Of a stretch of DNA of 64,000 nucleotides, positions 44,116 through 55,130 are shown piece after piece. Source of the DNA: Proteiniphilum sp. X52 (GTDB taxonomy: Bacteria; Bacteroidota; Bacteroidia; Bacteroidales; Dysgonomonadaceae). A program made the translations under genes and the position numbers. Position 1 is the first letter of the stretch, and each line of letters opens with the position of its first letter. The DNA is taken from assembly GCF_003712195.1 (NCBI RefSeq), contig NZ_RDSD01000014.1, forward strand, positions 1 to 64,000, read 5' to 3'. The notes below the pieces were generated by a model. The model did not search any database. It had not been told where the DNA came from and saw only the letters and a program-made list of their open reading frames with translations.

Positions 44116-45630
44116 TCACTGATTCCTCTGATAAGAAAAATTCGAAATCCCTATATTTTGATAAGTCTCTCTCAACGCCTCTTCATTGTCGGAGATAACC
44201 AACAACTTATCTCCCGCATGCAGTTCGGTTTGACCGGTCGGCACGAAAAATTGATCCCCTCTTTTCACCATAACGACCAGCGTCTTATCCGGCAAAGGCA
44301 TCTCTATCAGATTCTTACCATAATTCAAGGTCTGTTCTGTAATAAGTATTTCAGTCATGGCCGATTTGATCTCTTCCGCAAATTCCACATCAAAATCCTC
44401 CAACGCCTTATGTTTTTGCGGTTTTTCGGCCAGATTGAGCCATCTTGCCACCATCGGGAGGGAAGTACCCTGCACAAGTAACGAGACAATGGTAATCACA
44501 AAAACAATATTAAAAATCCACCGTGCATCGGGAATTCCCGCGGCCAACGGTAAAATAGCGAAAATGATAGGCACTGCGCCTCTCAGCCCCACCCAAGAAA
44601 TATAGAGGTTGTCCCTGAAACCTATTTTACGGAAGGGGATCAATGTAAGAAATACAGTGAGCGGACGTCCGATAAAAATCAGGAAAGCGGAGATAATCAA
44701 GGCGGGCACGATTACTTCAACCAGTTCGCCGGGATTGACAAGCAAACCGAGAGTAAGGAAGAGCAATATCTGACTCATCCAGGCCACTCCATCAATAAAT
44801 TTCATAGAGGTTCGCTTATGCGAGAACTTGGCATTTCCTATCACCAGTCCGGCAATATACACGGCAAGGTATCCGTTTCCTCTCAGATAGTAGGTGGCTG
44901 CAAAAATAAATATTCCCTGGGTCAATAAAAGAATAGGATAAAAAGAACTGTTATCCATACGAATACGGTTAATGATAATCACCGATCCCTTCCCCAGCAG
45001 ATAACCCATTCCCGCGCCGACAGAGAGTTGTATCACGATGGTGAGGATCACCATGCCGATATCGGGATCGCTTCCGGACTGGATGATTCCCATAAACACA
45101 ATGGTAAGCATATACGCCATCGGGTCGTTGCTTCCACTCTCCAGCTCCAGCAATGGCCGGAGGTTATTTTTAAGTGAAAGTCCTTTTGAGCGCAATATCC
45201 CGAATACCGATGCCGAATCGGTCGATGAGAATGTGGATGCAAGCAACATGGCCGCCACCAGGCTGATTCCCGAGGCCGGAAACATATGACCGGACAACCA
45301 ATAGGTGAACAGGCCTGTCAGAAGGGCGGTAATAAACACCCCTAAGGTGGCAAGCATCACTCCGGGCCAGATAACCGGCTTGATGTCAGAGAATTTAGTA
45401 TCCAATCCACCGGAAAACAGAATTACTGTCAAACAGATCGTGCCGATCGTTTGGGCAGTTTGCACATTCTCAAAAACCAGACCGAATCCATCCGATCCGA
45501 AAACCATTCCCACCACAAGGAAAAGCAACAATATGGGAACACCAAAACGATGGCCTGCTTTCCCAATCAGCATGCTTATAAAAAATAGAATAGATCCTAC
45601 TAATAACAATAATTCAGGGCTTATCGTCAT
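44116..45630 (-). CDS. Potassium/proton antiporter (CPA1, NhaP2/CvrA-like)
   Basis: A 504-residue inner-membrane protein with about 12 helices of the Na+/H+ exchanger fold (FSGGLDTKFSDIK, SSTDSASVFGIL and the ESGSNDPMAY ion site with Asp pair). It has a C-terminal TrkA-C-like regulatory domain (about 410-495, ITEQTLNYGKNLIE, VMVKRGDQFFVPTG). This architecture is that of the K+/H+ antiporters that protect against high cytosolic potassium or pH. It is followed by the LD-carboxypeptidase gene upstream on the same strand. Confidence 0.93.
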   Translation of the reverse strand: MTISPELLLLVGSILFFISMLIGKAGHRFGVPILLLFLVVGMVFGSDGFGLVFENVQTAQTIGTICLTVILFSGGLDTKFSDIKPVIWPGVMLATLGVFITALLTGLFTYWLSGHMFPASGISLVAAMLLASTFSSTDSASVFGILRSKGLSLKNNLRPLLELESGSNDPMAYMLTIVFMGIIQSGSDPDIGMVILTIVIQLSVGAGMGYLLGKGSVIIINRIRMDNSSFYPILLLTQGIFIFAATYYLRGNGYLAVYIAGLVIGNAKFSHKRTSMKFIDGVAWMSQILLFLTLGLLVNPGELVEVIVPALIISAFLIFIGRPLTVFLTLIPFRKIGFRDNLYISWVGLRGAVPIIFAILPLAAGIPDARWIFNIVFVITIVSLLVQGTSLPMVARWLNLAEKPQKHKALEDFDVEFAEEIKSAMTEILITEQTLNYGKNLIEMPLPDKTLVVMVKRGDQFFVPTGQTELHAGDKLLVISDNEEALRETYQNIGISNFSYQRNQ

Positions 45631-45642
45631 TTTATGATAGTT

Positions 45643-46551
45643 TTATTGTATGAGTGAAATAAAATCTTCTTCAATTCTCAATGCGGCTATCCCCCCCATA
45701 ATCAGCGGGAAGTTCAATTTCACATGTCCCACCGGGAAATTAAAACAGAGCGGGAAATCATATTCACTGACTGCCTCTCTGATAGATTCCGACAGTGGGG
45801 AATACATTTGGTTGTCCTCTTCATAACCGGTGAACTGACCGACAATCAGGCCACTGATCCTTCTGAATATTCCGGCAAGTTTCAACTGATGTATCATCCG
45901 GTCCACACGATAAGGCACTTCGCCAATATCCTCGATGAACAATATGCCTCCATTGGGAATTCTCGCATATTTAGATCCCAACAGGCCGCAGAAAACCGAC
46001 AGATTTCCCCCGAACAATCTCCCTGTAGCCTCTCCCTTTCTGTTCAAATGAGAATTTTTCTCTCCCACAGGAATCCGGTATTTCACAGGCTGCCCCGCCA
46101 AGATACTTTTTGTGTGACGCACAGCTATATCTTCCGCCCCTTCATCGGAAAAATGTTGGGCCATCGGCCCGTGAAGGGAAGCTATGCCGTAGGTTTGCAG
46201 CGCGGCATGAAGTAGGGTTATATCACTATAACCGACAACCCACTTCGGATTTCGTTTGATCCCCGAAAAGTCAAGCTTTCCAAGCAAATGGACCGTGCCA
46301 TAACCGCCTCGAGAGCAGAAAACAAGTCTCACCTCCGGATCATCGAACGCTTTTTGCAGATCAGAAAGTCGCTGTGCCACCGAGCCGCTGAATCGCCCTA
46401 TGTCGCCCAAGGCGTTTTCACTGATTTCCGGACATAGTCCCCAGCTATCCAAGACAGCGGCCGCGTCCCGCACCACATATCCGTCAATTTTTCCCGCAGG
46501 AGAGAGGATGACGGCTCTATCGTTGAACTGCAGTGACGGCGGTCGCTTCAT
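45643..46551 (-). CDS. LD-carboxypeptidase (peptidase S66)
   Basis: A 302-residue serine peptidase that removes the terminal D-Ala from tetrapeptides in peptidoglycan recycling. The nucleophile Ser lies in FCSRGGYGTVHLL, the Glu in GGILFIEDIGEVPYRVDRM, and the His in FPVGHVKLNFPLIMG. Length and motif order are standard. It sits between the antiporter and gyrB genes, all on the minus strand with short gaps of 12-18 nt. Confidence 0.93.
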   Translation of the reverse strand: MKRPPSLQFNDRAVILSPAGKIDGYVVRDAAAVLDSWGLCPEISENALGDIGRFSGSVAQRLSDLQKAFDDPEVRLVFCSRGGYGTVHLLGKLDFSGIKRNPKWVVGYSDITLLHAALQTYGIASLHGPMAQHFSDEGAEDIAVRHTKSILAGQPVKYRIPVGEKNSHLNRKGEATGRLFGGNLSVFCGLLGSKYARIPNGGILFIEDIGEVPYRVDRMIHQLKLAGIFRRISGLIVGQFTGYEEDNQMYSPLSESIREAVSEYDFPLCFNFPVGHVKLNFPLIMGGIAALRIEEDFISLIQ

Positions 46552-46569
46552 CTTGTTAATTTATCCCCT

Positions 46570-48543
<1,974 letters not shown>

Positions 48544-48602
48544 TTAAAACTACCTGTGAATTAAATACTTATAATGGATTTACCCATTCTTCCAAAACTG
48601 AA

Positions 48603-48633
48603 CAAAAATACGAAAAAACAGTCACTTTTCCAA
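48603..48633 (-). promoter_or_regulatory. Probable gyrB promoter
   Basis: TATTTTTG on the minus strand (48610-48603) matches the -7 box. A TTG at 48633-48631 lies 20 nt upstream. The stretch 48640-48860 beyond it holds short inverted repeats (GCGAG/CTCGC) and no gene. Confidence 0.5.
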
Positions 48634-48864
48634 CCTCTTTTTGTTTTTTTAGAACGTTCGCTTGAAGCCAAATGAGCAGAAAGCCCAACCGGTTCGTATG
48701 TTTTCAATAAGCGAAAACTGAAGCAAAACAAGTTTTGATTATGTTGAGCGAAAAAACCACTAAAGGGCGCTTGAATATGCCACAGCGAGCGAACGACTCG
48801 CTTTAGTAAAGGGTCGCGTGAAGCTGAAAACGGTTACGTTTTTCGGGAAAAGCCCATAAACGAC

Positions 48865-48885
48865 AAAAGCGGACAATAAGTCCGC
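48865..48885 (-). terminator. Terminator behind the Dabb gene
   Basis: GCGGAC (48869-48874) pairs with GTCCGC (48880-48885) and is followed by TTTT on the minus strand. It would end the tRNA-Glu/rpsT/Dabb transcript. Confidence 0.7.
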
Positions 48886-48921
48886 CTTTGTGATATAATG
48901 ATATAGAGTAGAGTGTGCAGT

Positions 48922-49227
48922 CTAAAACTCGTAATCGATTGCTGCCCTACCGATGCCTACTTTGGCGATAAACTCCCCCACTTTCATATGCGCGGGGTGT
49001 TCAGCATACATTTTCAGATCTTCCAGTGAATCAAATTCACTGTCGAGCACAACATCATAATTTTCGGAGGAAGCCTGAGGATGATTCGCGAAGACCTCTA
49101 TCTTTCTGATTACGGGTATCACCTTTTTTAACGCTTCCAGCTTTTCCTTAACCAGGAGAATGTTTTCCGTTTTAGCATTCCCTTCGGCCTCTCCGGCCAA
49201 CTTAAAGAATACCAGATGTTTTATCAT
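48922..49227 (-). CDS. Dabb (stress-responsive A/B barrel) domain protein
   Basis: A 101-residue protein with the dimeric A/B barrel: IKHLVFFKLAGEA start, KVIPVIRKIEVFANHPQ, SSENYDVVLDSEFDSLEDLKMYAEHPAHMKVGEFI. The HPAHMKV helix motif is typical of Dabb proteins. The reaction is unknown. It follows rpsT by 1 nt on the same strand, an unusual pairing, and should be made from the same transcript. Confidence 0.85.
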   Translation of the reverse strand: MIKHLVFFKLAGEAEGNAKTENILLVKEKLEALKKVIPVIRKIEVFANHPQASSENYDVVLDSEFDSLEDLKMYAEHPAHMKVGEFIAKVGIGRAAIDYEF

Positions 49228-49228
49228 C

Positions 49229-49483
49229 TTAACTCAGGCTGTTCACATGAGAAGCCAGTTTCGACTTGAGGTTATTGGCCTTGTTTTGATGTATCACATT
49301 CTTCTTGGCCAACTTGTCAAGCATAGAACAAACTTCGGGATACATCTTCTGAGCCTCTTCTTTGGAAGTGATCGCACGTAATTCCCGCACTTTATTTCTG
49401 GCAGTGCGTGACACGTATCTGTTTGCCAGACGACGCGCTTTGGTTTGTCTGATTCTTTTTACAGATGATTTATGATTTGCCAT
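49229..49483 (-). CDS. rpsT: 30S ribosomal protein S20
   Basis: An 84-residue basic protein of the S20 family ([22 protein letters not shown] start, [32 protein letters not shown]). It binds 16S rRNA in the small subunit body. It sits between tRNA-Glu and the Dabb gene on the same strand. The strong promoter at 49648 is upstream of the tRNA. Confidence 0.96.
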   Translation of the reverse strand: MANHKSSVKRIRQTKARRLANRYVSRTARNKVRELRAITSKEEAQKMYPEVCSMLDKLAKKNVIHQNKANNLKSKLASHVNSLS

Positions 49484-49523
49484 TTCTGTTGACGCGTATG
49501 TTTAAATTTTTCTAAATAAATTG

Positions 49524-49595
49524 TAGCCCATAGGGGAATCGAACCCCTCTTTCAAGAATGAAAATCTTGCGTCCTAACCGATAGACGAATGGGCC
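49524..49595 (-). tRNA. tRNA-Glu (UUC)
   Basis: The reverse complement folds as a tRNA: acceptor GGCCCAT/ATGGGCT (first pair G-U), D arm GTCT/AGGAC, anticodon stem CAAGA/TCTTG with loop TTTTCAT (anticodon TTC), and T arm GGGGTTCGATTCCCC. The CCA end is not encoded. Confidence 0.97.
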
Positions 49596-49647
49596 CTTTC
49601 GGGCGTGAACCCTATTGTTAAAAATGTTGCTGTCTCAATTGCGGGTG

Positions 49648-49678
49648 CAAATATAGAACGTTTTTCTGAAAGCACAAA
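49648..49678 (-). promoter_or_regulatory. Promoter of tRNA-Glu-rpsT operon
   Basis: On the minus strand TTTG (49678-49675), 19 nt, then TATATTTG (49655-49648) give a near-perfect Bacteroidetes promoter. It lies about 53 nt before the tRNA. Confidence 0.75.
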
Positions 49679-49778
49679 ACTTTTCTTTTAATTTTCTTCA
49701 TTTTTCTTTTCATTTCTCTTCCCAGATCTGTTCAAAAGGCTGGAAAAGAGAAAAAAACTATTTTTATATTATACCCAA

Positions 49779-49809
49779 TTGGTTCTTTCAAATATTTTAT
49801 CTAATTTTG
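49779..49809 (+). promoter_or_regulatory. Probable rpmH promoter
   Basis: TAATTTTG (49802-49809) fits the -7 box and TTGG lies 19 nt upstream at 49779. Transcription would include the 19-bp tandem duplication. Confidence 0.55.
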
Positions 49810-49830
49810 CAGCCCGTAAAACAAGGTTTC

Positions 49831-49868
49831 AATTATTAAGGTAAGGGGAAATTATTAAGGTAAGGGGA
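49831..49868 (+). repeat. Perfect 19 bp tandem duplication in the rpmH leader
   Basis: AATTATTAAGGTAAGGGGA occurs twice in direct succession. No gene is seen elsewhere in 49679-49965. Confidence 0.85.
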
Positions 49869-49965
49869 ACGGCAAGAATCGGGCGTCAAAAAACCTGGAA
49901 CTAACCGTACTTACTCCATATATAATACAGAAGACAAAAATAAGAAACAAAAATAAAATAATCGT

Positions 49966-50112
49966 ATGAAAAGAACATTTCAACCCTCTAACAGAAAGAG
50001 AAAAAACAAACATGGATTCCGTTCCAGAATGGCTTCCAAAAACGGAAGGAAAGTGCTTGCCGCCCGTCGCGCAAAAGGCAGGGCTAAATTATCCGTGTCA
50101 GACGAATATTAA
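49966..50112 (+). CDS. rpmH: 50S ribosomal protein L34
   Basis: A 48-residue basic protein that starts [19 protein letters not shown], continues [19 protein letters not shown] and ends SVSDEY. This is the standard L34 pattern. L34 is part of the large ribosomal subunit near the exit tunnel. The gene is short, but its conserved sequence and its own terminator downstream make it certain. Confidence 0.96.
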   Translation: MKRTFQPSNRKRKNKHGFRSRMASKNGRKVLAARRAKGRAKLSVSDEY

Positions 50113-50126
50113 AAACATTATCTTTA

Positions 50127-50164
50127 AAAAAACAGGAATAGCATTGCCCATTCCTGTTTTTTGT
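50127..50164 (+). terminator. Terminator behind rpmH
   Basis: AACAGGAAT (50131-50139) pairs with ATTCCTGTT (50150-50158), followed by TTTTTG. Confidence 0.85.
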
Positions 50165-50241
50165 TTTTCCCAGCACACCCCTGACCGCACTTTCACTTTT
50201 CTTTTTCCCTATCTCTGCTCTCCCACTCTCATTATTTTTTG

Positions 50242-50249
50242 TACTTTTG
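50242..50249 (+). promoter_or_regulatory. -7 box before the PASTA gene
   Basis: TACTTTTG matches TAnnTTTG 40 nt before the PASTA start. No TTTG is seen at the -33 position. Confidence 0.45.
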
Positions 50250-50288
50250 TATTCCGTATATGCTTATACACTTATACGCTCGATTGTT

Positions 50289-50954
50289 ATGAGTAAAGGA
50301 CAAACTAAAGAATCCATCCTCAGCAGCAACATTGTAAAAAACCTGCTGATGATTATAGCATGCGGTGTACTGCTTGTCGTGCTGGCATTGCTATTACTGA
50401 ACGTTTATACAAGACACGGACAAAATGTGGTTGTGCCTTCATTGGAAAGCCTCCAGATAGAAGAAGCAACTACTATCCTCAGAGCCAAAGGCCTACAGGC
50501 CGAGATCGTGGACTCCATTTATCAACGTGATGCCGCGCCGGGAGCAATCATTGATCAGAGGCCCAAAGCCGGAAATAAAGTGAAGGAGGGACGCGCCATC
50601 TATTTGACGATCTACGCCAAGAATCCTCAGATGATCGCCATACCGGAATTAACGGACTACTCCATCCGTCAGGCCTCCGCGCTACTCAATTCGCTGGGAT
50701 TCACCCAGCTATCGATTCAGGAGGTACCGGCAGAATACTCCGGCCTGGTGGTAGCCGTGGAATACCGGGGTAAAAGACTGGCCCCCGAAGAAAAGATCCC
50801 TGCCGGCTCGGCACTTACACTGGTTGTCACCAGCGGAGTCCTTGCCGACTCATTAAGGATCGATAATGAATACATCGTACCGCCCGCAAGGAGAGGCAAC
50901 GGCAATGGCCTTCAATCGGGAAGCGACGGGGCAATAGACGATTCATTTTTCTAA
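50289..50954 (+). CDS. PASTA domain-containing membrane protein
   Basis: A 221-residue protein with an N-terminal cytoplasmic tail, one membrane helix (about 19-41, MIIACGVLLVVLALLLLNVY) and two PASTA domains outside (about 48-115: VVPSLESLQIEEATTIL, DQRPKAGNKVKEGRAIYLTI; 116-190: IPELTDYSIRQASALL, KIPAGSALTLVVTSG). PASTA domains usually bind peptidoglycan or muropeptides. There is no kinase or transpeptidase domain. The Met at 50289 is used because upstream codons from 50247 overlap the -7 box. It starts the conserved PASTA-rluD-ddl-acyltransferase cluster. Confidence 0.9.
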   Translation: MSKGQTKESILSSNIVKNLLMIIACGVLLVVLALLLLNVYTRHGQNVVVPSLESLQIEEATTILRAKGLQAEIVDSIYQRDAAPGAIIDQRPKAGNKVKEGRAIYLTIYAKNPQMIAIPELTDYSIRQASALLNSLGFTQLSIQEVPAEYSGLVVAVEYRGKRLAPEEKIPAGSALTLVVTSGVLADSLRIDNEYIVPPARRGNGNGLQSGSDGAIDDSFF

Positions 50955-50964
50955 CAGATTACTT

Positions 50965-52041
50965 GTGACGGAACAGAATTTGGACGACATCGATTTTTTA
51001 TCTGAGGATGACGATGGAATAGTAGAAGGGTCCCGGGAAGAAAATCGGAAATTCGAACATTATCGGTTTGTGGCGGATAAGGGACAAACTATGCTGCGAA
51101 TCGACAAATTTCTGTCTGTCAGGATAGAAGGGATTTCCAGAAACCGTATTCAGCAAGCAGCCGACGCTGATTGTATCCTGGTGAACGGACAACCGGTAAA
51201 ATCGAGTTACAAGGTAAAACCGCTCGATGTGATCTCTATCGTGATGGATCGTCCCAGGCGCGAACTGGAGATCATACCTGAAGACATCCCGCTTGACATT
51301 GTCTATGAAGATGATGTGCTGATGGTGATCAATAAACCCGCCGGCATGGTAGTACACCCCGGTCACGGAAATTATACCGGGACACTGGTCAACGCCGTAG
51401 CATATCATCTCAACCGGGATGATATCCGTGACATGGATGATCCGAGACTGGGCCTTGTGCACAGGATCGATAAAGATACGTCAGGCCTGCTGCTGGTAGC
51501 CAAAACCCCTGAGGCCAAAACAAACCTCTGCGGACAGTTTTTCCGGAAAGAGACAAAACGTATGTATGCCGCTTTGGTATGGGGGAATCCGGCGGGCGAC
51601 CACGGAACCATAGAGGGTAATATCGGGCGTGACCCGAACGACCGTATGCGTATGCGTGTCTTCCCCGACGGTGATCACGGCAAACCGGCTGTCACCCACT
51701 ACAGCGTACTGGAACGATTCGGTTATGTAACATTCGTACAATGCCGGTTAGAGACAGGGCGCACACACCAGATCCGTGTTCACATGAAACAGATAGGACA
51801 TCCATTGTTTAATGATGAACGCTATGGAGGCAATGAAATCCTTCGCGGCACCCGTTTTGCGAAATACAAGCAGTTTGTTTTCAATTGCTTCGCGCTCTGT
51901 CCCCGGCAATGTCTACACGCGCAAACATTAGGTTTTGTACATCCCAACACGGGAGAAGAGCTCTATTTTGAAAGCGATATCCCGGAAGACATGCAATCGG
52001 TCATCGACAAGTGGAGAGCCTATGGCAGTGTGGCCCGATGA
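50965..52041 (+). CDS. rluD: RluA/RluD-family pseudouridine synthase
   Basis: A 358-residue enzyme that makes pseudouridine in RNA, most likely 23S rRNA as in RluD. The N-terminal S4 domain (about 38-95, RIDKFLSVRIEGISRNRIQ) is followed by the catalytic part with the Asp motif VHRIDKDTSGLLLVAKT and ETGRTHQIRVHMKQIGHPL. It starts with GTG at 50965, 10 nt behind the PASTA gene. Which base it modifies cannot be decided from sequence. Confidence 0.92.
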   Translation: MTEQNLDDIDFLSEDDDGIVEGSREENRKFEHYRFVADKGQTMLRIDKFLSVRIEGISRNRIQQAADADCILVNGQPVKSSYKVKPLDVISIVMDRPRRELEIIPEDIPLDIVYEDDVLMVINKPAGMVVHPGHGNYTGTLVNAVAYHLNRDDIRDMDDPRLGLVHRIDKDTSGLLLVAKTPEAKTNLCGQFFRKETKRMYAALVWGNPAGDHGTIEGNIGRDPNDRMRMRVFPDGDHGKPAVTHYSVLERFGYVTFVQCRLETGRTHQIRVHMKQIGHPLFNDERYGGNEILRGTRFAKYKQFVFNCFALCPRQCLHAQTLGFVHPNTGEELYFESDIPEDMQSVIDKWRAYGSVAR

Positions 52042-52120
52042 TTCGAAGGAAAGGTGGGAAGTGGGAAGGTTTGTTGATTTAACAGTTTTATAATCTGACG
52101 GTTTAGAATTTGGGATCTGA

Positions 52121-52212
52121 ATTAGCAATCTACGAAGTCAATTATCAATCGACGAAGTCAATTAACAATCGACGGAGTCAATTAACAATCGACGGAGTCA
52201 ATTTGCAATCGG
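52121..52212 (+). repeat. 20 bp tandem repeat, 4.6 copies
   Basis: ATTAACAATCGACGGAGTCA and close variants lie head to tail between rluD and ddl. Confidence 0.85.
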
Positions 52213-52261
52213 TGTAAGCCAAATCTTGAATTTTAAATCTTAAATTTTGAATCTTGAAATA

Positions 52262-53245
52262 ATGAAAAAAAATGTCGCCATTGTGTGGGGAGGCTACTCT
52301 TCGGAAATAGTGATATCCGAAAAGAGTGCTGCCGGCATATACTCCTTTATCGACAAGGAGAAATACGACGTCTACAAGGTCAGGATAGACCGCACCTCAT
52401 GGGAAGTGGAAGATCAGGGTTTTTATCCGGTCGACAAAAATAATTTCAGTTACAGGGATGGCAACGGCAGAAGTGTCCTGTTCGATTTCGCCTATATCAC
52501 CATCCACGGCACACCCGGCGAAGATGGAACACTCCAAGGTTATTTCGATATGCTGGCTATTCCCTACTCCAACTGTGGAGTGCTGGCCTCAGCGCTGACG
52601 TTCAACAAATTCACCTGTAACAGTTTCCTGAAAAACTTCGGAATCAGGGTGGCCGATTCGATACTCCTGCGGAAAAATGATCCCTGTCACCCCCATGAGA
52701 TCATCTCCAGGCTGGGATTACCCGTCTTCGTAAAACCCAATCTGGGCGGTTCCAGTTTTGCCACCACCAAAGTAAAGGAGAGCGCTCAACTCTCAGAAGC
52801 TGTGGAAGAGGCTTTCAGGGAAGCATCCGAAGTGATTGTCGAGCGCTTCCTGCAGGGGAGAGAAGTGACCTGCGGCTGCTTCAAGACCGATAAAGGAATG
52901 ACGGTGTTACCCGTTACGGAAGTAGTTACCACCAATGAGTTTTTCGATTTTGACGCCAAGTACAATGGCCAGGTGGAAGAAATCACCCCGGCGCGGCTTC
53001 CCGCAGAAATCACCCAGGCTATTCAGCAGCAGACCGAAAGAATATATCACCTGATCGGTGCGAAAGGGATCATCCGGGTCGATTATATCTTGACAGGCGA
53101 TGAGCCTGTTCTCCTGGAAGTGAATACCACACCGGGAATGACCGCCACCAGTTTTATTCCTCAACAGGTAAATACTGCCGGACTCTCCATGACAAATATT
53201 ATCTCTGAGATAATAGAAACAGAAATGAATCAGGTATACTTTTAA
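52262..53245 (+). CDS. ddl: D-alanine--D-alanine ligase
   Basis: A 327-residue ATP-grasp enzyme that makes D-Ala-D-Ala for peptidoglycan. VAIVWGGYSSEIVISEKSA is the N-terminal motif, VFVKPNLGGSSFATTKV the ATP-binding part, and RVDYILTGDEPVLLEVNTTPGMTATS the metal and substrate C-terminus. The Met at 52262 is chosen; a TTG at 52247 is upstream. The downstream acyltransferase gene starts 14 nt after. Confidence 0.95.
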   Translation: MKKNVAIVWGGYSSEIVISEKSAAGIYSFIDKEKYDVYKVRIDRTSWEVEDQGFYPVDKNNFSYRDGNGRSVLFDFAYITIHGTPGEDGTLQGYFDMLAIPYSNCGVLASALTFNKFTCNSFLKNFGIRVADSILLRKNDPCHPHEIISRLGLPVFVKPNLGGSSFATTKVKESAQLSEAVEEAFREASEVIVERFLQGREVTCGCFKTDKGMTVLPVTEVVTTNEFFDFDAKYNGQVEEITPARLPAEITQAIQQQTERIYHLIGAKGIIRVDYILTGDEPVLLEVNTTPGMTATSFIPQQVNTAGLSMTNIISEIIETEMNQVYF

Positions 53246-53259
53246 CCCGTAACAATATT

Positions 53260-54411
53260 ATGACAGAAAGAATGAATCGATTCAACGATATCAGTCCCAT
53301 TCCCGACAGCAAAGTTCCGGAGACGATTGAGAGGCTCATGGCCAACAGTTATTTCAGGCGCGCGGCCGAACCCTTTGTAAAACCCCTTCCGTGGGAGGAG
53401 TTTACGGCAATCATGGGTCAATGCAGGACCAAGAACGATTTTCAGCGTCACGTCATCTATCCGGCCATGAAGCAACTGATCGCCAAAACCACTGCCGAGA
53501 TGCGTGGTGCCGGATGGGAAAATATTCCCGAAGGCACAGGAAACCTTTTTATCTCCAACCATCGTGATATTGTACTGGATGCCGCTTTCCTGAATATACT
53601 CATGATCGATCAGGATAAACCTACCACAGAGATAGCGATAGGAGACAACCTCCTTATTTACCCCTGGATAGAAGAATTGGTACGCCTTAACAAAAGCTTC
53701 ACCGTAAAACGGAGTGTGTCTGTACGCCAGAAGCTGGAGGTGTCAAAACATCTTTCGGAATATATCCATGACACGGTGAACCGGAGGGCACAACCGGCAT
53801 GGATTGCACAATGCGAGGGGCGGGCAAAAGACTCGAACGATAAAACACAAGTAAGCCTCCTTAAAATGCTCACTCTGCACGATAGCACCAATCCGGCGCG
53901 GGCATTGCAAGACCTGCACATCATTCCCCTTTCCATTTCCTATGAACTGGATCCATGCGATTATCTCAAGGCCAAAGAGTTCCAGCTTAAACGAGATAAT
54001 CCGGACTACAAAAAAACCGAGGCCGACGACATTGAAAATATGTACACCGGCATCATGGGTTTCAAGGGACGTGTCGCATTCAGGTTCGGCACCTGCATCG
54101 ACCGGGCAGTCGGTGACATTCCCGAAACCGTTGGCAGGAATGAGTTACTCGAAAAAGCGGCTTCCCTTATCGACCGGGAGATTTATCGCAATTACACCTT
54201 TTTCCCGTTCAATTACGTGGCATACGACCTGATGACCGGTACCGGACGGTTCTCATCGGAATATACCGACGAAGACCTGTCGAATTTCAACACATATCTG
54301 CAGAAGCAGATCGACAAAATAAACATCCCCAACAGAGACGATGATTTCCTGCGTGAGAAAATCATCGGGATGTACGGGAACACGGTTAAGAACAATCAGC
54401 TAGCACAATAA
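53260..54411 (+). CDS. PlsC/PlsB-like acyltransferase
   Basis: A 383-residue protein likely acting at the membrane in phospholipid acylation. The acceptor site NHRDIVLD resembles the NHx4D box of glycerophosphate acyltransferases but carries one extra residue between His and the last Asp. Further blocks are QCEGRAKDSND, which fits the EGxR-type motif, and PLSISYELDPCDYLK. No membrane helix is strong, so membrane contact may be peripheral. It stands between ddl and the NigD-like gene, a conserved Bacteroidetes order. Confidence 0.83.
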   Translation: MTERMNRFNDISPIPDSKVPETIERLMANSYFRRAAEPFVKPLPWEEFTAIMGQCRTKNDFQRHVIYPAMKQLIAKTTAEMRGAGWENIPEGTGNLFISNHRDIVLDAAFLNILMIDQDKPTTEIAIGDNLLIYPWIEELVRLNKSFTVKRSVSVRQKLEVSKHLSEYIHDTVNRRAQPAWIAQCEGRAKDSNDKTQVSLLKMLTLHDSTNPARALQDLHIIPLSISYELDPCDYLKAKEFQLKRDNPDYKKTEADDIENMYTGIMGFKGRVAFRFGTCIDRAVGDIPETVGRNELLEKAASLIDREIYRNYTFFPFNYVAYDLMTGTGRFSSEYTDEDLSNFNTYLQKQIDKINIPNRDDDFLREKIIGMYGNTVKNNQLAQ

Positions 54412-54418
54412 ATGCGCA

Positions 54419-55033
54419 ATGAGAGGTTTTACGGCTACTCTTTGGGCATTTCTGCTGATCCTCCTTCTTTCCGCATGTGAAAAGGATCGGGGAAGGATGG
54501 ACGACTATCTGGTGGAATTTGCCACGGTAGTAAAAGAAAACTCAAACTACCGTTTTAGACTCGACAATGGCAGGTTGCTTATTCCCGAAGCAGTAAAAGA
54601 CTACTCCGGGAAAGAGGGTCAACGCGTCATTCTCAATTACACGCCATTGGAGGGAGACGCCATCAAAATTAATTTTGTATCCAATATATTCACAGGTATT
54701 ATTCAAGCGGAGGGATTCCCGCAAAATTACTCAGATGATCCGGTGAAAATCCAAAGTGTGTGGGTCGGCGGAGATTACCTGAATCTGGTCATGGAAATAG
54801 AATACCTTAGAGAATCACACAGCGTGGCCCTGTTCCGTGATCATTCTTCCACATCGGTAGATCTCTATTTCAGCCATTCTTCAAACGATGATCCTCCGGG
54901 ATATCCCAAGATAATGCATGCTTCTTTCCTTCTCACGGACTTGCGGGAGCGGGCAGAGAGTTCTCCAGTCCCCTTCCGGTTTTTTATCAACACCTATACC
55001 GGAATTCGTATATTTGAGCTGGAATTAAAATAA
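54419..55033 (+). CDS. NigD-like lipoprotein
   Basis: A 204-residue protein with a lipobox LLLSACEKD at about residue 20. The rest is beta-rich and matches the NigD-like fold (DDYLVEFATVVKENSNYRFRLDNGRLL, VSNIFTGIIQA, VWVGGDYLNLVMEI, FINTYTGIRIFELEL). NigD proteins are Bacteroidetes lipoproteins, some linked to bacteriocin immunity. The role of this one is unknown. It is the last gene of the cluster and a terminator follows at once. Confidence 0.85.
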   Translation: MRGFTATLWAFLLILLLSACEKDRGRMDDYLVEFATVVKENSNYRFRLDNGRLLIPEAVKDYSGKEGQRVILNYTPLEGDAIKINFVSNIFTGIIQAEGFPQNYSDDPVKIQSVWVGGDYLNLVMEIEYLRESHSVALFRDHSSTSVDLYFSHSSNDDPPGYPKIMHASFLLTDLRERAESSPVPFRFFINTYTGIRIFELELK

Positions 55034-55063
55034 AAGCTGCGAATTTTATCCGCAGCTTTCCTT
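55033..55063 (+). terminator. Terminator of the PASTA-rluD-ddl cluster
   Basis: AAAGCTGCG (55033-55041) pairs perfectly with CGCAGCTTT (55051-55059). Confidence 0.75.
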
Positions 55064-55130
55064 ATTTCTATGCTTATTCAATAACAAACCGGTTCTTTTT
55101 ACTCCCCCGCGCTTGTCCCACCAAAGTGGG

